DNA from: Acidimicrobiia bacterium
Lineage (GTDB): Bacteria > Actinomycetota > Acidimicrobiia > Acidimicrobiales > Acidimicrobilacustridaceae
DNA: 7,167 nt
NCBI GenBank assembly: GCA_018882825.1
Contig: VERC01000123.1
Coordinates: 1-7,167, forward strand
Reading direction: 5' to 3'
Part shown: positions 1 through 5,657 of the stretch, piece after piece
How positions within the stretch are numbered: position 1 is the first letter of the stretch
Layout: every line of letters begins with the position of its first letter
Made by a program: the position numbers and the translations under genes
Notes under the pieces: model-generated
The model's input: only the letters and a program-made list of their open reading frames with translations
Told to the model about the DNA's origin: nothing
Database searches by the model: none

Positions 1-2
1 TC

Positions 3-224
3 GGTTGGTTGCCGTACATGGCCGATGGCGCGTCGTCCGGACAGGCCGGACGACTGCACTCGCTCGATCCCGACGACTTCGACCTGCTCCGTTTCGGCGC
101 CGGTCGACGGTTGCACTCTCGGATCGCCGAGGCCGACCTCGATGTCGACACCATCGAGCGACTCCTCGACGGATCGCCCCTCTCGCTACCGACCACGTCG
201 CTGTTCGAGTGGCCGACCGCAGTT
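3..224 (+). CDS. Possible 3' part of a plus-strand gene, stop not resolved
   Basis: Reading from base 3, this stretch has G/C at nearly all third codon positions and a balanced composition (for example SLDPDDFDLLRF and ADLDVDTIERLLDG). The other two plus frames give Ser/Arg/Pro-rich shadow sequence, and none of the minus frames looks protein-like. I do not recognise the family. The frame enters from the left edge and has no stop until 753-755, which would run antisense through the entire cupin gene; the sequence beyond about 220 reads as that gene's shadow. A one-base shift between roughly 200 and 246 would end the protein at the TAG at 247-249, giving an ordinary convergent overlap with the cupin stop. 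A frameshift, sequence error or decayed 3' end are all possible. The feature end is simply where the coding look stops. Confidence 0.35.
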
Positions 225-593
225 TCAGGCGTCCCCGAGCGACTCGTAGTTCTCAGGTCGGAAGCGCGGGGTGCACACGCAGGCGAAGACGAGGTCTTCG
301 TCCCCGAGGTTGGTGATCTGTTGCGGGACACCGGCCGGAATGACGACGACGTCACCCGGTCCGACCTCTGTCGGAGCGAGCTCGCCCACCCTCGCCAGTC
401 CTCGCCCCTCGAGGATCAGGTAGCGCTCGTGCACCGACACCCGGTGGAGGGCGGTGGTGATGCCGGGTGTCACTCGGGCCCGGGCGATGGAGACGTCGGC
501 GTCACTCCGGTCGTTCCACCACTCGAGGATGTGGCATCGCTCCTCGGTGGCGAACTCGTTCGTCGGCTCGGTGCGGGCGATGTGCGGCTCCAT
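225..593 (-). CDS. Small single-domain cupin protein
   Basis: This 122-residue protein is a single cupin beta-barrel with no signal peptide, so it is probably cytoplasmic. Cupin motif 1 spans about residues 44-63 (G44, H50, H55, E56, then YLILEG). Motif 2 spans about 80-95 (PGDVVVIPAGVPQQITN), with the typical PxG turn and closing Asn. The usual motif 2 histidine is replaced by glutamine (Q91/Q92), so metal binding may be altered or absent. Single-domain cupins range from sugar isomerases to dioxygenases and small-molecule sensors, and the substrate cannot be read from sequence. The gene lies 43 bases downstream of the DUF35 gene on the same strand, so it may be the third gene of the thiolase operon. 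It also has its own possible leaderless promoter immediately upstream. ATG at 593 has no Shine-Dalgarno sequence, which fits leaderless initiation. Confidence 0.85.
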   Translation of the reverse strand: MEPHIARTEPTNEFATEERCHILEWWNDRSDADVSIARARVTPGITTALHRVSVHERYLILEGRGLARVGELAPTEVGPGDVVVIPAGVPQQITNLGDEDLVFACVCTPRFRPENYESLGDA

Positions 594-605
594 GGCGGGA
601 ACCTA
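594..605 (-). promoter_or_regulatory. Putative leaderless promoter of the cupin gene
   Basis: On the minus strand, TAGGTT (complement of 600-605) fits the actinobacterial -10 pattern TANNNT. It ends six bases before the cupin ATG at 593, which would put the transcription start at or next to the A of ATG. There is no ribosome binding site. No convincing -35 element is seen. It could supply cupin separately from the thiolase/DUF35 transcript. Confidence 0.4.
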
Positions 606-636
606 GTGCGGGCGTCGAACCGCGACCCGGACGGAT

Positions 637-1065
637 TCAGTCGTCGAGTCGGAACCGCAGCACCGTGCGGCCGTCGTCACCGTGATCGAACACGGGGGCC
701 ACCCGGGCACCGACGCGAAGATCGGCGGGGTCGGCATCGACGATCGTGGCGGTGAGTCGCACGCCTTCGTCGAGATCGATCATGGCGATCAATTGCGGGA
801 CCTCATCGGCGAACATCGGCGCCGTGGGCACGGTGGCCACGGTGAAGGTGAACAGCGTGCCGCCTCCGTCGACCTCGAACCACGACACCTCGTCCGACAG
901 ACAGTGCGGACAGCGCTCGCGCGCATAGAAGAACGACTCACCACATGCATCACACCGGGGGATCACGATGCGCTCGACGGAGAGCGCATCCCAGTACGGC
1001 TGTGACACCGGGGTGGGTATCGGCCTGGGCTTGGGCGTGATCGCTGGTGTCGTGCGGTCGCTCAT
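637..1065 (-). CDS. Zn-ribbon and OB-fold (DUF35) thiolase partner protein
   Basis: This 142-residue protein has the classic two-part layout of the DUF35 family. A rubredoxin-like zinc ribbon at about residues 35-58 has four cysteines, C38-x2-C41 and C52-x2-C55. An OB-fold follows at about residues 60-142, with the expected pattern of GGGTLFTFTVA and a late GARVAPVF strand. A helix-forming stretch (SQPYWDAL) precedes the ribbon, as is usual. Members of this family bind thiolase-like subunits and help form the acyl-CoA site; ChsH2 does this in the mycobacterial steroid side-chain system. The thiolase gene ends one base upstream (TGAGATG), so translation is probably coupled. AAGGGG at 1072-1077 lies six bases before the ATG and is a good ribosome binding site. 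Family and partnership are confident; the acyl-CoA substrate is not known. Confidence 0.9.
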   Translation of the reverse strand: MSDRTTPAITPKPRPIPTPVSQPYWDALSVERIVIPRCDACGESFFYARERCPHCLSDEVSWFEVDGGGTLFTFTVATVPTAPMFADEVPQLIAMIDLDEGVRLTATIVDADPADLRVGARVAPVFDHGDDGRTVLRFRLDD

Positions 1066-1066
1066 C

Positions 1067-2269
1067 TCACGCCCCTTGCAGGATCAGCGCGCTCTGCTCG
1101 CTCATCACGCCGCCGGTCCCGGTCACATAAGCGAGGTCGTGTTTCATCAACTGTCGCTCGCCGGCCCTTCCCTGGATCTGGCGGACCGCCTCGATCACCT
1201 GCGAGTTGCCACCACTCAGACCGGCCTGCCCCATCCCGAGTTGGCCACCGTGGGTGTTGCACGGGAAATCACCTCGGTACGACAGGTCGTGGTCTCGTAC
1301 GAACGCCTGCGCCTCACCGCGGCCGCAGAATCCGGAGTCCTCGATCGTGAGCAGTGCGGTGATGGTGTAGCAGTCGTAGATCTCGATCATGTCGACGTCG
1401 GCCGGTGTCACCCCGGCCATGGCGAAGGCACTGGCGGCTGCGACACCCACGGGGGTGTGGGGCAGATCGGGGGCGAACGTCGGTGTCTTGTGGGTGAGGC
1501 GCTCTCCGAATCCGGTCACCAGGACGGGGCGGTGTGGTGTCCGCCGGGCCCGTTCGGTCGACGTCACCACGACGGCGCTCCCACCGGCGCAGGGCATCAC
1601 GATCTCGAGGATGCGCAGGGGGTCGGCGATCATCTTCGAGCCGAGCACGTCGTCGATCGTGATCGGCGTGTCGCGGAACACGGCGTTCGGGTTGGCGTTC
1701 GCACTGATGCGTTGATCCGCGGCGATCTTGGCCCGGGCCCGCTCGTCCCATCCGTAGGTCTCGTGATAACGACGGGCGTACATGGCATAGCCACAGTTCT
1801 GGGCGATGTTCCCGTAGGGCAGTTCGTACTCGGCCTGCGGGGAACCCCATGCACTCGACGACGCGCCGAACACCATGCGGTCGTCGTAGGGACGGGGGTA
1901 CGGCCACGGCGGGGGAGGGGACGACGGGAAGGCGATGACGACGACCTCGCACACTCCGAGTTCGATCGCCGCTGCGGCCCGCCACACCGCCCCCACCGGG
2001 CTGGCGCCACCGAGGTCCACACTCTCGGCCAGGTTGACCGACCAGCCGCAGTACTCGGCGATCGTCGCCGGGACGAACGAGGACGATTCGACCAGATCCC
2101 GACCGCAGACCACCCCGTCGACCTCACGGGACGCGATGCCGGCATCGGCCAGAGCCTCTGCGGCCAGGCCGGCCCACTGATCGAGTGTGAACCGGTGACG
2201 ACCCGTGAACTTCCGCTCGGCCCGGTGTTCGGTCCAGCCGACGATCGCCGCCGTCCCCTTCAGTCCCAT
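1067..2269 (-). CDS. Thiolase-fold protein (SCP-x/Ltp2 type) lacking thiolase catalytic residues
   Basis: The 400-residue protein has the thiolase fold of the sterol-carrier/lipid-transfer class. The N-terminal half starts AAIVGWTEH and has a GLAAEALADAGI helix; the C-terminal half has PADVDMIEIYDCYT and NTHGGQLGMG. In true thiolases the first loop carries the nucleophilic Cys; here the matching stretch reads DLGGASP with G88 in its place. The later GHPxGATG histidine loop reads GQAGLSGG (Q348), and the C-terminal CxGGG cysteine loop reads VTGTGG. With all three catalytic residues apparently missing, acyl transfer by the standard mechanism is unlikely. Ltp2-type proteins, which cleave carbon-carbon bonds in acyl-CoAs together with a DUF35 partner, also lack the Cys, and a DUF35 gene follows immediately. 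A retro-aldolase or related acyl-CoA lyase is therefore inferred. The ATG at 2269 is supported by a -10-like TACTCT eight bases upstream. An AGGAGG at 2293-2298 is too far away to serve it. Confidence 0.87.
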   Translation of the reverse strand: MGLKGTAAIVGWTEHRAERKFTGRHRFTLDQWAGLAAEALADAGIASREVDGVVCGRDLVESSSFVPATIAEYCGWSVNLAESVDLGGASPVGAVWRAAAAIELGVCEVVVIAFPSSPPPPWPYPRPYDDRMVFGASSSAWGSPQAEYELPYGNIAQNCGYAMYARRYHETYGWDERARAKIAADQRISANANPNAVFRDTPITIDDVLGSKMIADPLRILEIVMPCAGGSAVVVTSTERARRTPHRPVLVTGFGERLTHKTPTFAPDLPHTPVGVAAASAFAMAGVTPADVDMIEIYDCYTITALLTIEDSGFCGRGEAQAFVRDHDLSYRGDFPCNTHGGQLGMGQAGLSGGNSQVIEAVRQIQGRAGERQLMKHDLAYVTGTGGVMSEQSALILQGA

Positions 2270-2277
2270 GGACTCCG

Positions 2278-2283
2278 AGAGTA
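2278..2283 (-). promoter_or_regulatory. Putative -10 element of the thiolase operon
   Basis: The minus strand reads TACTCT here, matching TANNNT, followed by eight bases and then the thiolase ATG. That spacing would give a leaderless or one-to-two-base-leader transcript. The alternative is an AGGAGG (complement of 2293-2298) further upstream, but no ATG, GTG or TTG lies at a workable distance after it. No good -35 match was found. Confidence 0.35.
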
Positions 2284-2309
2284 GGTCGCTGCCCTCCTGA
2301 CTCGGTCGA

Positions 2310-2343
2310 TGGACGATCGTCCAGATCTCGCAGTCGATCGTCC
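2310..2343. promoter_or_regulatory. Candidate operator: 14-base palindrome plus 21-base-spaced repeat
   Basis: TGGACGATCGTCCA at 2310-2323 is a perfect palindrome. Its right part, CGATCGTCC (2314-2322), recurs exactly at 2335-2343, 21 bases further on, which is two helical turns and so on the same DNA face. The site lies in the divergent spacer between the thiolase operon and the secreted-protein gene, upstream of both. A dimeric regulator binding two sites is a reasonable reading. CGATCG-type words are common in such GC-rich DNA, so chance cannot be excluded. Confidence 0.35.
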
Positions 2344-2378
2344 GGAACCGGCTTCGGCGCCGATCCCGGGACCCTCGA

Positions 2379-2392
2379 CGACGGTACCGTCG
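2379..2392. promoter_or_regulatory. Second 14-base palindrome containing TANNNT on both strands
   Basis: CGACGGTACCGTCG is a perfect palindrome. Because it is symmetric, it contains TACCGT, a -10-like TANNNT, on both strands (2385-2390 plus, 2381-2386 minus). As a plus-strand promoter it would start near 2397 and leave a leader of about 50 bases before the secreted-protein ATG, with GGAAGG at 2433-2438 as ribosome binding site. It could instead be a regulator site. A small hairpin (CCCGG at 2400-2404 with CCGGG at 2410-2414) follows in the presumed leader. Confidence 0.3.
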
Positions 2393-2448
2393 CCTCCGTC
2401 CCGGACTTGCCGGGTCGAGTCGTTCTCTCCCCGGAAGGTCATCCGCAG

Positions 2449-3603
2449 ATGCGTCATCCCGTCAGGAAACTCTCCGCCCTCGCCGTCTCGGTGGTGCTCC
2501 TCGGCACGGTCGCCATGACGGCCGCCAGTGCCGACGACTACGGCGCCATCGGTCTCTGGCCCACCTACGGCCAGACGTTCACCTTGAATCCGTCGGGTGG
2601 CACCAATGGCTCCGACGGTCTGCGCGTGATGTTCGGTGGTGGTCAGGTGAACTCGCAACGGTTCGCCAACCCCGACGATCCCGAACGCTTCAACGGGGAG
2701 ATCTACGGCCCTCGGAGCATGCCGGGCACGGGGGATGCGTCGGGCCTCTTCACGCAGATCGCCCTGGCCGTCGGTGACGAGGCCGGCGGCGGCACCGCCT
2801 TCGTGGCGCCATCGTTCTACGCGCCGTGGAGCGACCGGTGGTCGGTCGATCGAGCCGACAACGTGACCCTCGAACAGTGGAACGTCGTCACCACCACCTC
2901 GGGCAACCAGATCACCTCGGTGATGACCGGAGAGGCCGATGGTCTCACCTACACCGTCACCGTCGTCCTCACCTACACGGCGCCGGACGATCGCATGAAG
3001 TTCGACTACACGGTCACCATCCCGGCGGGCAACACCAAGCCCGTGCGGCTCTACCACCTCATCGACACCTTCCTCGGTGGCTCCGATCAGGGGCCCGGCT
3101 TCTTCCTCGACCCGCAGGCGTGCGGCACGTCGGGGTACTCCGGCGCCGTCGTCGGTGTGGACCGGGCCGACCTCGGCGTGGTCGAGGCCTTCCAGTACGT
3201 GTCGGGCGCTCCGTGGGCCGGCTACATCAGCGGGTACTACAACGACGTCGTGTTCGGTGACAACTACAAGACCGATCCCGATCTCGCCGAGGGCGGACCG
3301 CATCTCGGTCCCGGCTTCATGAACGACCTCAACAACGTGATCATCGCCGATCCCTCGAACGACAACGGCATCGGGATCAACTGGAACTTCGGATCGACGG
3401 CTGGCTCGTTCAGCAGTGCGGCCAAGTTGATCTTCTCGCCGGATGCCGTCAGTCCCTGTGAGGACGTCGAGGCCATCTCGCCGACGAATCCCGATCCGAC
3501 GCTGGTTCCCGATCCGGACATCGACACCGACTCGATCGACGACCCGACCTTCGACCCGCTGAAGGATCCGGAGCCGATCGTCAACCCGTCCTACACCGGC
3601 TGA
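2449..3603 (+). CDS. Secreted beta-rich protein of unknown function with Asp/Pro-rich tail
   Basis: From ATG 2449 the protein has 384 residues. Residues 1-28 form a textbook Sec signal peptide: basic RHPVRK, a hydrophobic core around LAVSVVLLGTVAM, and a cleavage site AASA before DD. This start was chosen over upstream in-frame codons because it puts the signal at the N-terminus and has GGAAGG ten bases upstream. The mature region (about 31-330) is rich in alternating Thr/Val/Tyr strands, Gly and aromatic residues, as in beta-sandwich extracellular domains. Only two cysteines are present (C225 and C337), possibly one disulfide. The last ~40 residues are rich in Asp and Pro (DPDIDTDSIDD), which could bind calcium or act as an extended wall-associated tail. 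There is no LPxTG motif, C-terminal membrane helix or lipobox, so it should be released or held non-covalently. I do not recognise the family. Confidence 0.85.
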   Translation: MRHPVRKLSALAVSVVLLGTVAMTAASADDYGAIGLWPTYGQTFTLNPSGGTNGSDGLRVMFGGGQVNSQRFANPDDPERFNGEIYGPRSMPGTGDASGLFTQIALAVGDEAGGGTAFVAPSFYAPWSDRWSVDRADNVTLEQWNVVTTTSGNQITSVMTGEADGLTYTVTVVLTYTAPDDRMKFDYTVTIPAGNTKPVRLYHLIDTFLGGSDQGPGFFLDPQACGTSGYSGAVVGVDRADLGVVEAFQYVSGAPWAGYISGYYNDVVFGDNYKTDPDLAEGGPHLGPGFMNDLNNVIIADPSNDNGIGINWNFGSTAGSFSSAAKLIFSPDAVSPCEDVEAISPTNPDPTLVPDPDIDTDSIDDPTFDPLKDPEPIVNPSYTG

Positions 3604-3627
3604 GCCGGGCCCTCGGCTCAGCCGAGG
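3601..3627. terminator. Overlapping hairpins around convergent stop codons
   Basis: TGAGCCG (3601-3607) pairs with CGGCTCA (3614-3620). The left arm begins with the TGA of the secreted-protein gene and the right arm ends with the complement of the TGA of the opposite gene. A second, mutually exclusive hairpin pairs CCTCGGC (3611-3617) with GCCGAGG (3621-3627) around a three-base loop. There is no T-run on either side, so this is not a classical intrinsic terminator, though GC-rich actinobacteria often use such stems. It is a candidate bidirectional terminator for a spacer of only 14 bases. Confidence 0.45.
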
Positions 3628-4730
3628 ATCTCCGACAGCTCCACCACACGTCCCTGGTCGATGCTGCGGTGGGCGGCGACGCCCACCGCAACCGACCACA
3701 GGCCATCGGTGAGGGTGACCGCTGCCGGCGAACCGGTGCGGATGGCGTCGAGCAGGGCCACGTGCTCGAGGTACGACGCGCCGTGGTGCAGGCCGGCATG
3801 GCGGACCGAGTCGTCGGCGACCTGTTCGGTGCGCACGTTGCCGTAGCCGTCGGCCCGACGTCCGATGCGCACCACTCCCTCGGAGACGAGTGCCTCGACC
3901 TTGCCGGCGTCGCCCACGATCGAGAGCTCCTGCTCGTTGCGACTGGCCTCGGCGAACATGCACAGGTCCAGCATCGCCCTCGCCCCGCCCTCGTACTCCA
4001 CGATCACGAAGGCGTTGTCGAGGATGTCGGGCACTTCACCGTCGTAGGACTCGTCGAGATGGTTCACGTCCTGGGCGCCGCTGGCCATGACCCGCAGCGG
4101 GCGTCGACCGGTGACGAGATTCATGAGGTCGAAGAAGTGACAGCACTTCTCGACCAACGTCCCACCGGTGTTGCGGTTGAAGCGGTTCCAGTCACCGACC
4201 TTCATCAGGAACGGGAACCGGTGTTCGCGTATCGCCACCATCCGCACCTCGCCGACGGTGCCGGCCCGCACCTCGGTCAGCACCCGCTGGGTGGGGGGCA
4301 TGTAGCGGTACTCGAGTCCCATCCACACCGCCCGGCCGCGGCGGTCGGTGGCGGCGGCCCGGTCGATCACCTCGAGGCAGTCGTCGACCGTCGTGCACAG
4401 CGGCTTCTCCACCAGCACGTGCACACCGGCATCGAGCACGTCGAGCAGCACGTCGTGGTGCGTGTGGTTGGGCGAGGCCACGACCACCACGTCGCACACC
4501 CCGGTGTCGAGCAGATCCCGGTGGTCGGTGTAGGTGGCGACGGTGTCGGTGTCCACCGCTCGCCGCGCCCGGTCGAGGCTGTCGGGATGGGGATCGCTGA
4601 GCGCGGTCACGATCGCGCCGTCCAGATGAGCGATGTTGGTGATGTGCTCGCGGCCCATCATCCCGGTGCCGATGATCCCGTACCGCAGGACGTGCTCGGC
4701 ATCGTCGCGGCCGTCGGGGCGTTCCACCAC
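3618..4730 (-). CDS. Gfo/Idh/MocA-family NAD(P)-dependent protein, candidate oxidoreductive glycosidase
   Basis: From GTG 4730 the protein has 370 residues, normal for the family. The Rossmann domain starts GIIGTGMMG (G21, G23, G26), continues with a DVVVVASPNHTHH stretch, and has the family's EKP at 108-110 with K109. The C-terminal domain holds NTGGTLVEKCCHFFDLM (about 187-203), whose H198 lies where family members carry catalytic residues. Most relatives oxidise sugars, inositols or cyclitols at a ring carbon. Some (GH109, GH188) use bound NAD to oxidise C3 transiently and cleave glycosides; GH188 enzymes are sulfoquinovosidases. The divergent neighbours, an aldo-keto reductase and an SsuD-like monooxygenase, make the GH188 role attractive, but I cannot confirm the sulfonate-binding residues by eye. 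A plain sugar dehydrogenase is the alternative. The start is uncertain between tandem GTGs at 4730 and 4727; TACGCT six bases upstream of the first favours it. Confidence 0.9.
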   Translation of the reverse strand: MVERPDGRDDAEHVLRYGIIGTGMMGREHITNIAHLDGAIVTALSDPHPDSLDRARRAVDTDTVATYTDHRDLLDTGVCDVVVVASPNHTHHDVLLDVLDAGVHVLVEKPLCTTVDDCLEVIDRAAATDRRGRAVWMGLEYRYMPPTQRVLTEVRAGTVGEVRMVAIREHRFPFLMKVGDWNRFNRNTGGTLVEKCCHFFDLMNLVTGRRPLRVMASGAQDVNHLDESYDGEVPDILDNAFVIVEYEGGARAMLDLCMFAEASRNEQELSIVGDAGKVEALVSEGVVRIGRRADGYGNVRTEQVADDSVRHAGLHHGASYLEHVALLDAIRTGSPAAVTLTDGLWSVAVGVAAHRSIDQGRVVELSEILG

Positions 4731-4754
4731 GGAACTAGCGTACGACCCGTGGCG
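4731..4754. promoter_or_regulatory. Compact bidirectional promoter with overlapping -10 elements
   Basis: The core AGCGTA sits between the two divergent starts. On the plus strand TAGCGT (4736-4741) fits TANNNT and lies seven bases before GTG 4749, an in-frame alternative start of the aldo-keto reductase. On the minus strand TACGCT (complement of 4737-4742) also fits TANNNT and lies six bases before GTG 4730. Both spacings suit leaderless transcription. Overlapping symmetric -10 elements are a known source of divergent transcription in bacteria. Neither direction shows a clear -35 or a ribosome binding site. Confidence 0.45.
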
Positions 4755-5657
4755 ATGTCCGAACCCCTTCCCTCGCCGGGCCCGCGCTTCGTCGCCGGTC
4801 GCGAGGTCGGACCGTTGGGATTCGGATGCTGGCGACTCACCACTGCGTCGACCGATGACGCAGCGCATCTGGTGGAGACCGCAATCGACCTCGGCTGCAC
4901 CCTCGTCGACACGGCCGATGTGTACGGCCTCGACTGGGGCGGCACGGGTTGGGGCACGTGCGAGCAGCGACTGGGCGCCGTGCTGGCGGCCCGACCGGGT
5001 CTGCGCGACCGGATGGTGCTGGCCACCAAGGGCGGTATCGATCCGGGCGTGCCCTACGACGCCAGTCCCGCCCGACTCACCACCGCCTGCGAGGCGTCGC
5101 TGCGGCGACTCGGTGTCGACCACGTCGACCTGTACCTCGTGCATCGTCCCGATCTGCTGGCCCATCCCGCCGAGGTGGCCGACACGCTCCTGTCGCTGCG
5201 CACTCGTGGACTCATCGGCGCCATCGGCCTCTCCAATCACTCCGCGGCACAGACCGCGGCGCTCGAGCACCATCTCGGTGAACCGGTGGCTGCCGTACAA
5301 CCCGAGTTGTCGGTGGCGGCCCTCGGTGCCGTGCGCGACGGCGTGCTCGATCGGGCCATGCGCCACGACACCGCCGTGCTGGCCTGGAGCCCACTGGCCG
5401 GGGGTCGGGTCACCACGGGCGAGGGACTCCGTCCCGCGCTCGTCGATGTGCTCGATGGCATCGCGGCCGGTCATGACACGACGCGGGAGGCCGTGGCCCT
5501 GGCCTTCGTGCTGGCCCACCCGTCGCGGCCCGTCGCCCTGCTCGGCACCCAGCGACCCGATCGCATCGCCGACGCGCAGCGGGCCCTGACGGTGCGACTC
5601 ACCCGGGCCGAGTGGTACACCATCGTGGAGGCGAGCGAGGGCGTGGCGCTGCCATGA
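4755..5657 (+). CDS. Aldo-keto reductase of the YdhF/SmoB type
   Basis: The protein has 300 residues from ATG 4755, or 302 from GTG 4749, which fits the possible leaderless promoter better. It is a soluble TIM-barrel NAD(P)H-dependent carbonyl reductase. The full catalytic tetrad is visible: D52 and Y57 in VDTADVYG, K92 in ATKGG, and H130 in LYLVHRPD. The GFGCWRL opening, LAWSPLAGGR stretch, LLGTQRPDRI cofactor loop and closing LTRAEWYTIVEAS resemble E. coli YdhF and, as I recall it, SmoB, which reduces 6-oxo-glucose in oxidative sulfoquinovose breakdown. The stop overlaps the monooxygenase start (ATGA), so the two are co-translated. An SsuD-type enzyme makes an aldehyde, and an aldehyde reductase beside it makes chemical sense. 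An insertion LDWGGTGWG after Y57 enlarges a loop near the active site. The substrate assignment is inference. Confidence 0.92.
   Translation: MSEPLPSPGPRFVAGREVGPLGFGCWRLTTASTDDAAHLVETAIDLGCTLVDTADVYGLDWGGTGWGTCEQRLGAVLAARPGLRDRMVLATKGGIDPGVPYDASPARLTTACEASLRRLGVDHVDLYLVHRPDLLAHPAEVADTLLSLRTRGLIGAIGLSNHSAAQTAALEHHLGEPVAAVQPELSVAALGAVRDGVLDRAMRHDTAVLAWSPLAGGRVTTGEGLRPALVDVLDGIAAGHDTTREAVALAFVLAHPSRPVALLGTQRPDRIADAQRALTVRLTRAEWYTIVEASEGVALP

Noticed and set aside
968..2284. 438-residue plus-strand open frame over the thiolase gene
   Set aside because: Antisense shadow of the thiolase; composition is His/Gly/Arg-rich without motifs.
2293..2298. AGGAGG (minus strand) as ribosome binding site of the thiolase gene
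   Set aside because: It lies 23 bases before the ATG, too far, and no alternative start codon follows at a usable distance.
2260..3963. 567-residue minus-strand open frame across the secreted-protein gene
   Set aside because: Arg/Gly/His-rich shadow of the secreted protein and the neighbouring gene; it has no domain-like segments and conflicts with the signal-peptide protein on the plus strand.
3669..4754. Long plus-strand open frame continuous with and upstream of the aldo-keto reductase
   Set aside because: It is antisense to the clearly real Gfo/Idh/MocA gene, has His/Val/Gly-rich shadow composition, and family length supports a start at 4749 or 4755.
4731..5519. Minus-strand extension upstream of the Gfo/Idh/MocA start
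   Set aside because: It is antisense to the aldo-keto reductase; the Rossmann motif would then lie some 280 residues into the protein, and no domain is recognisable in the extension.
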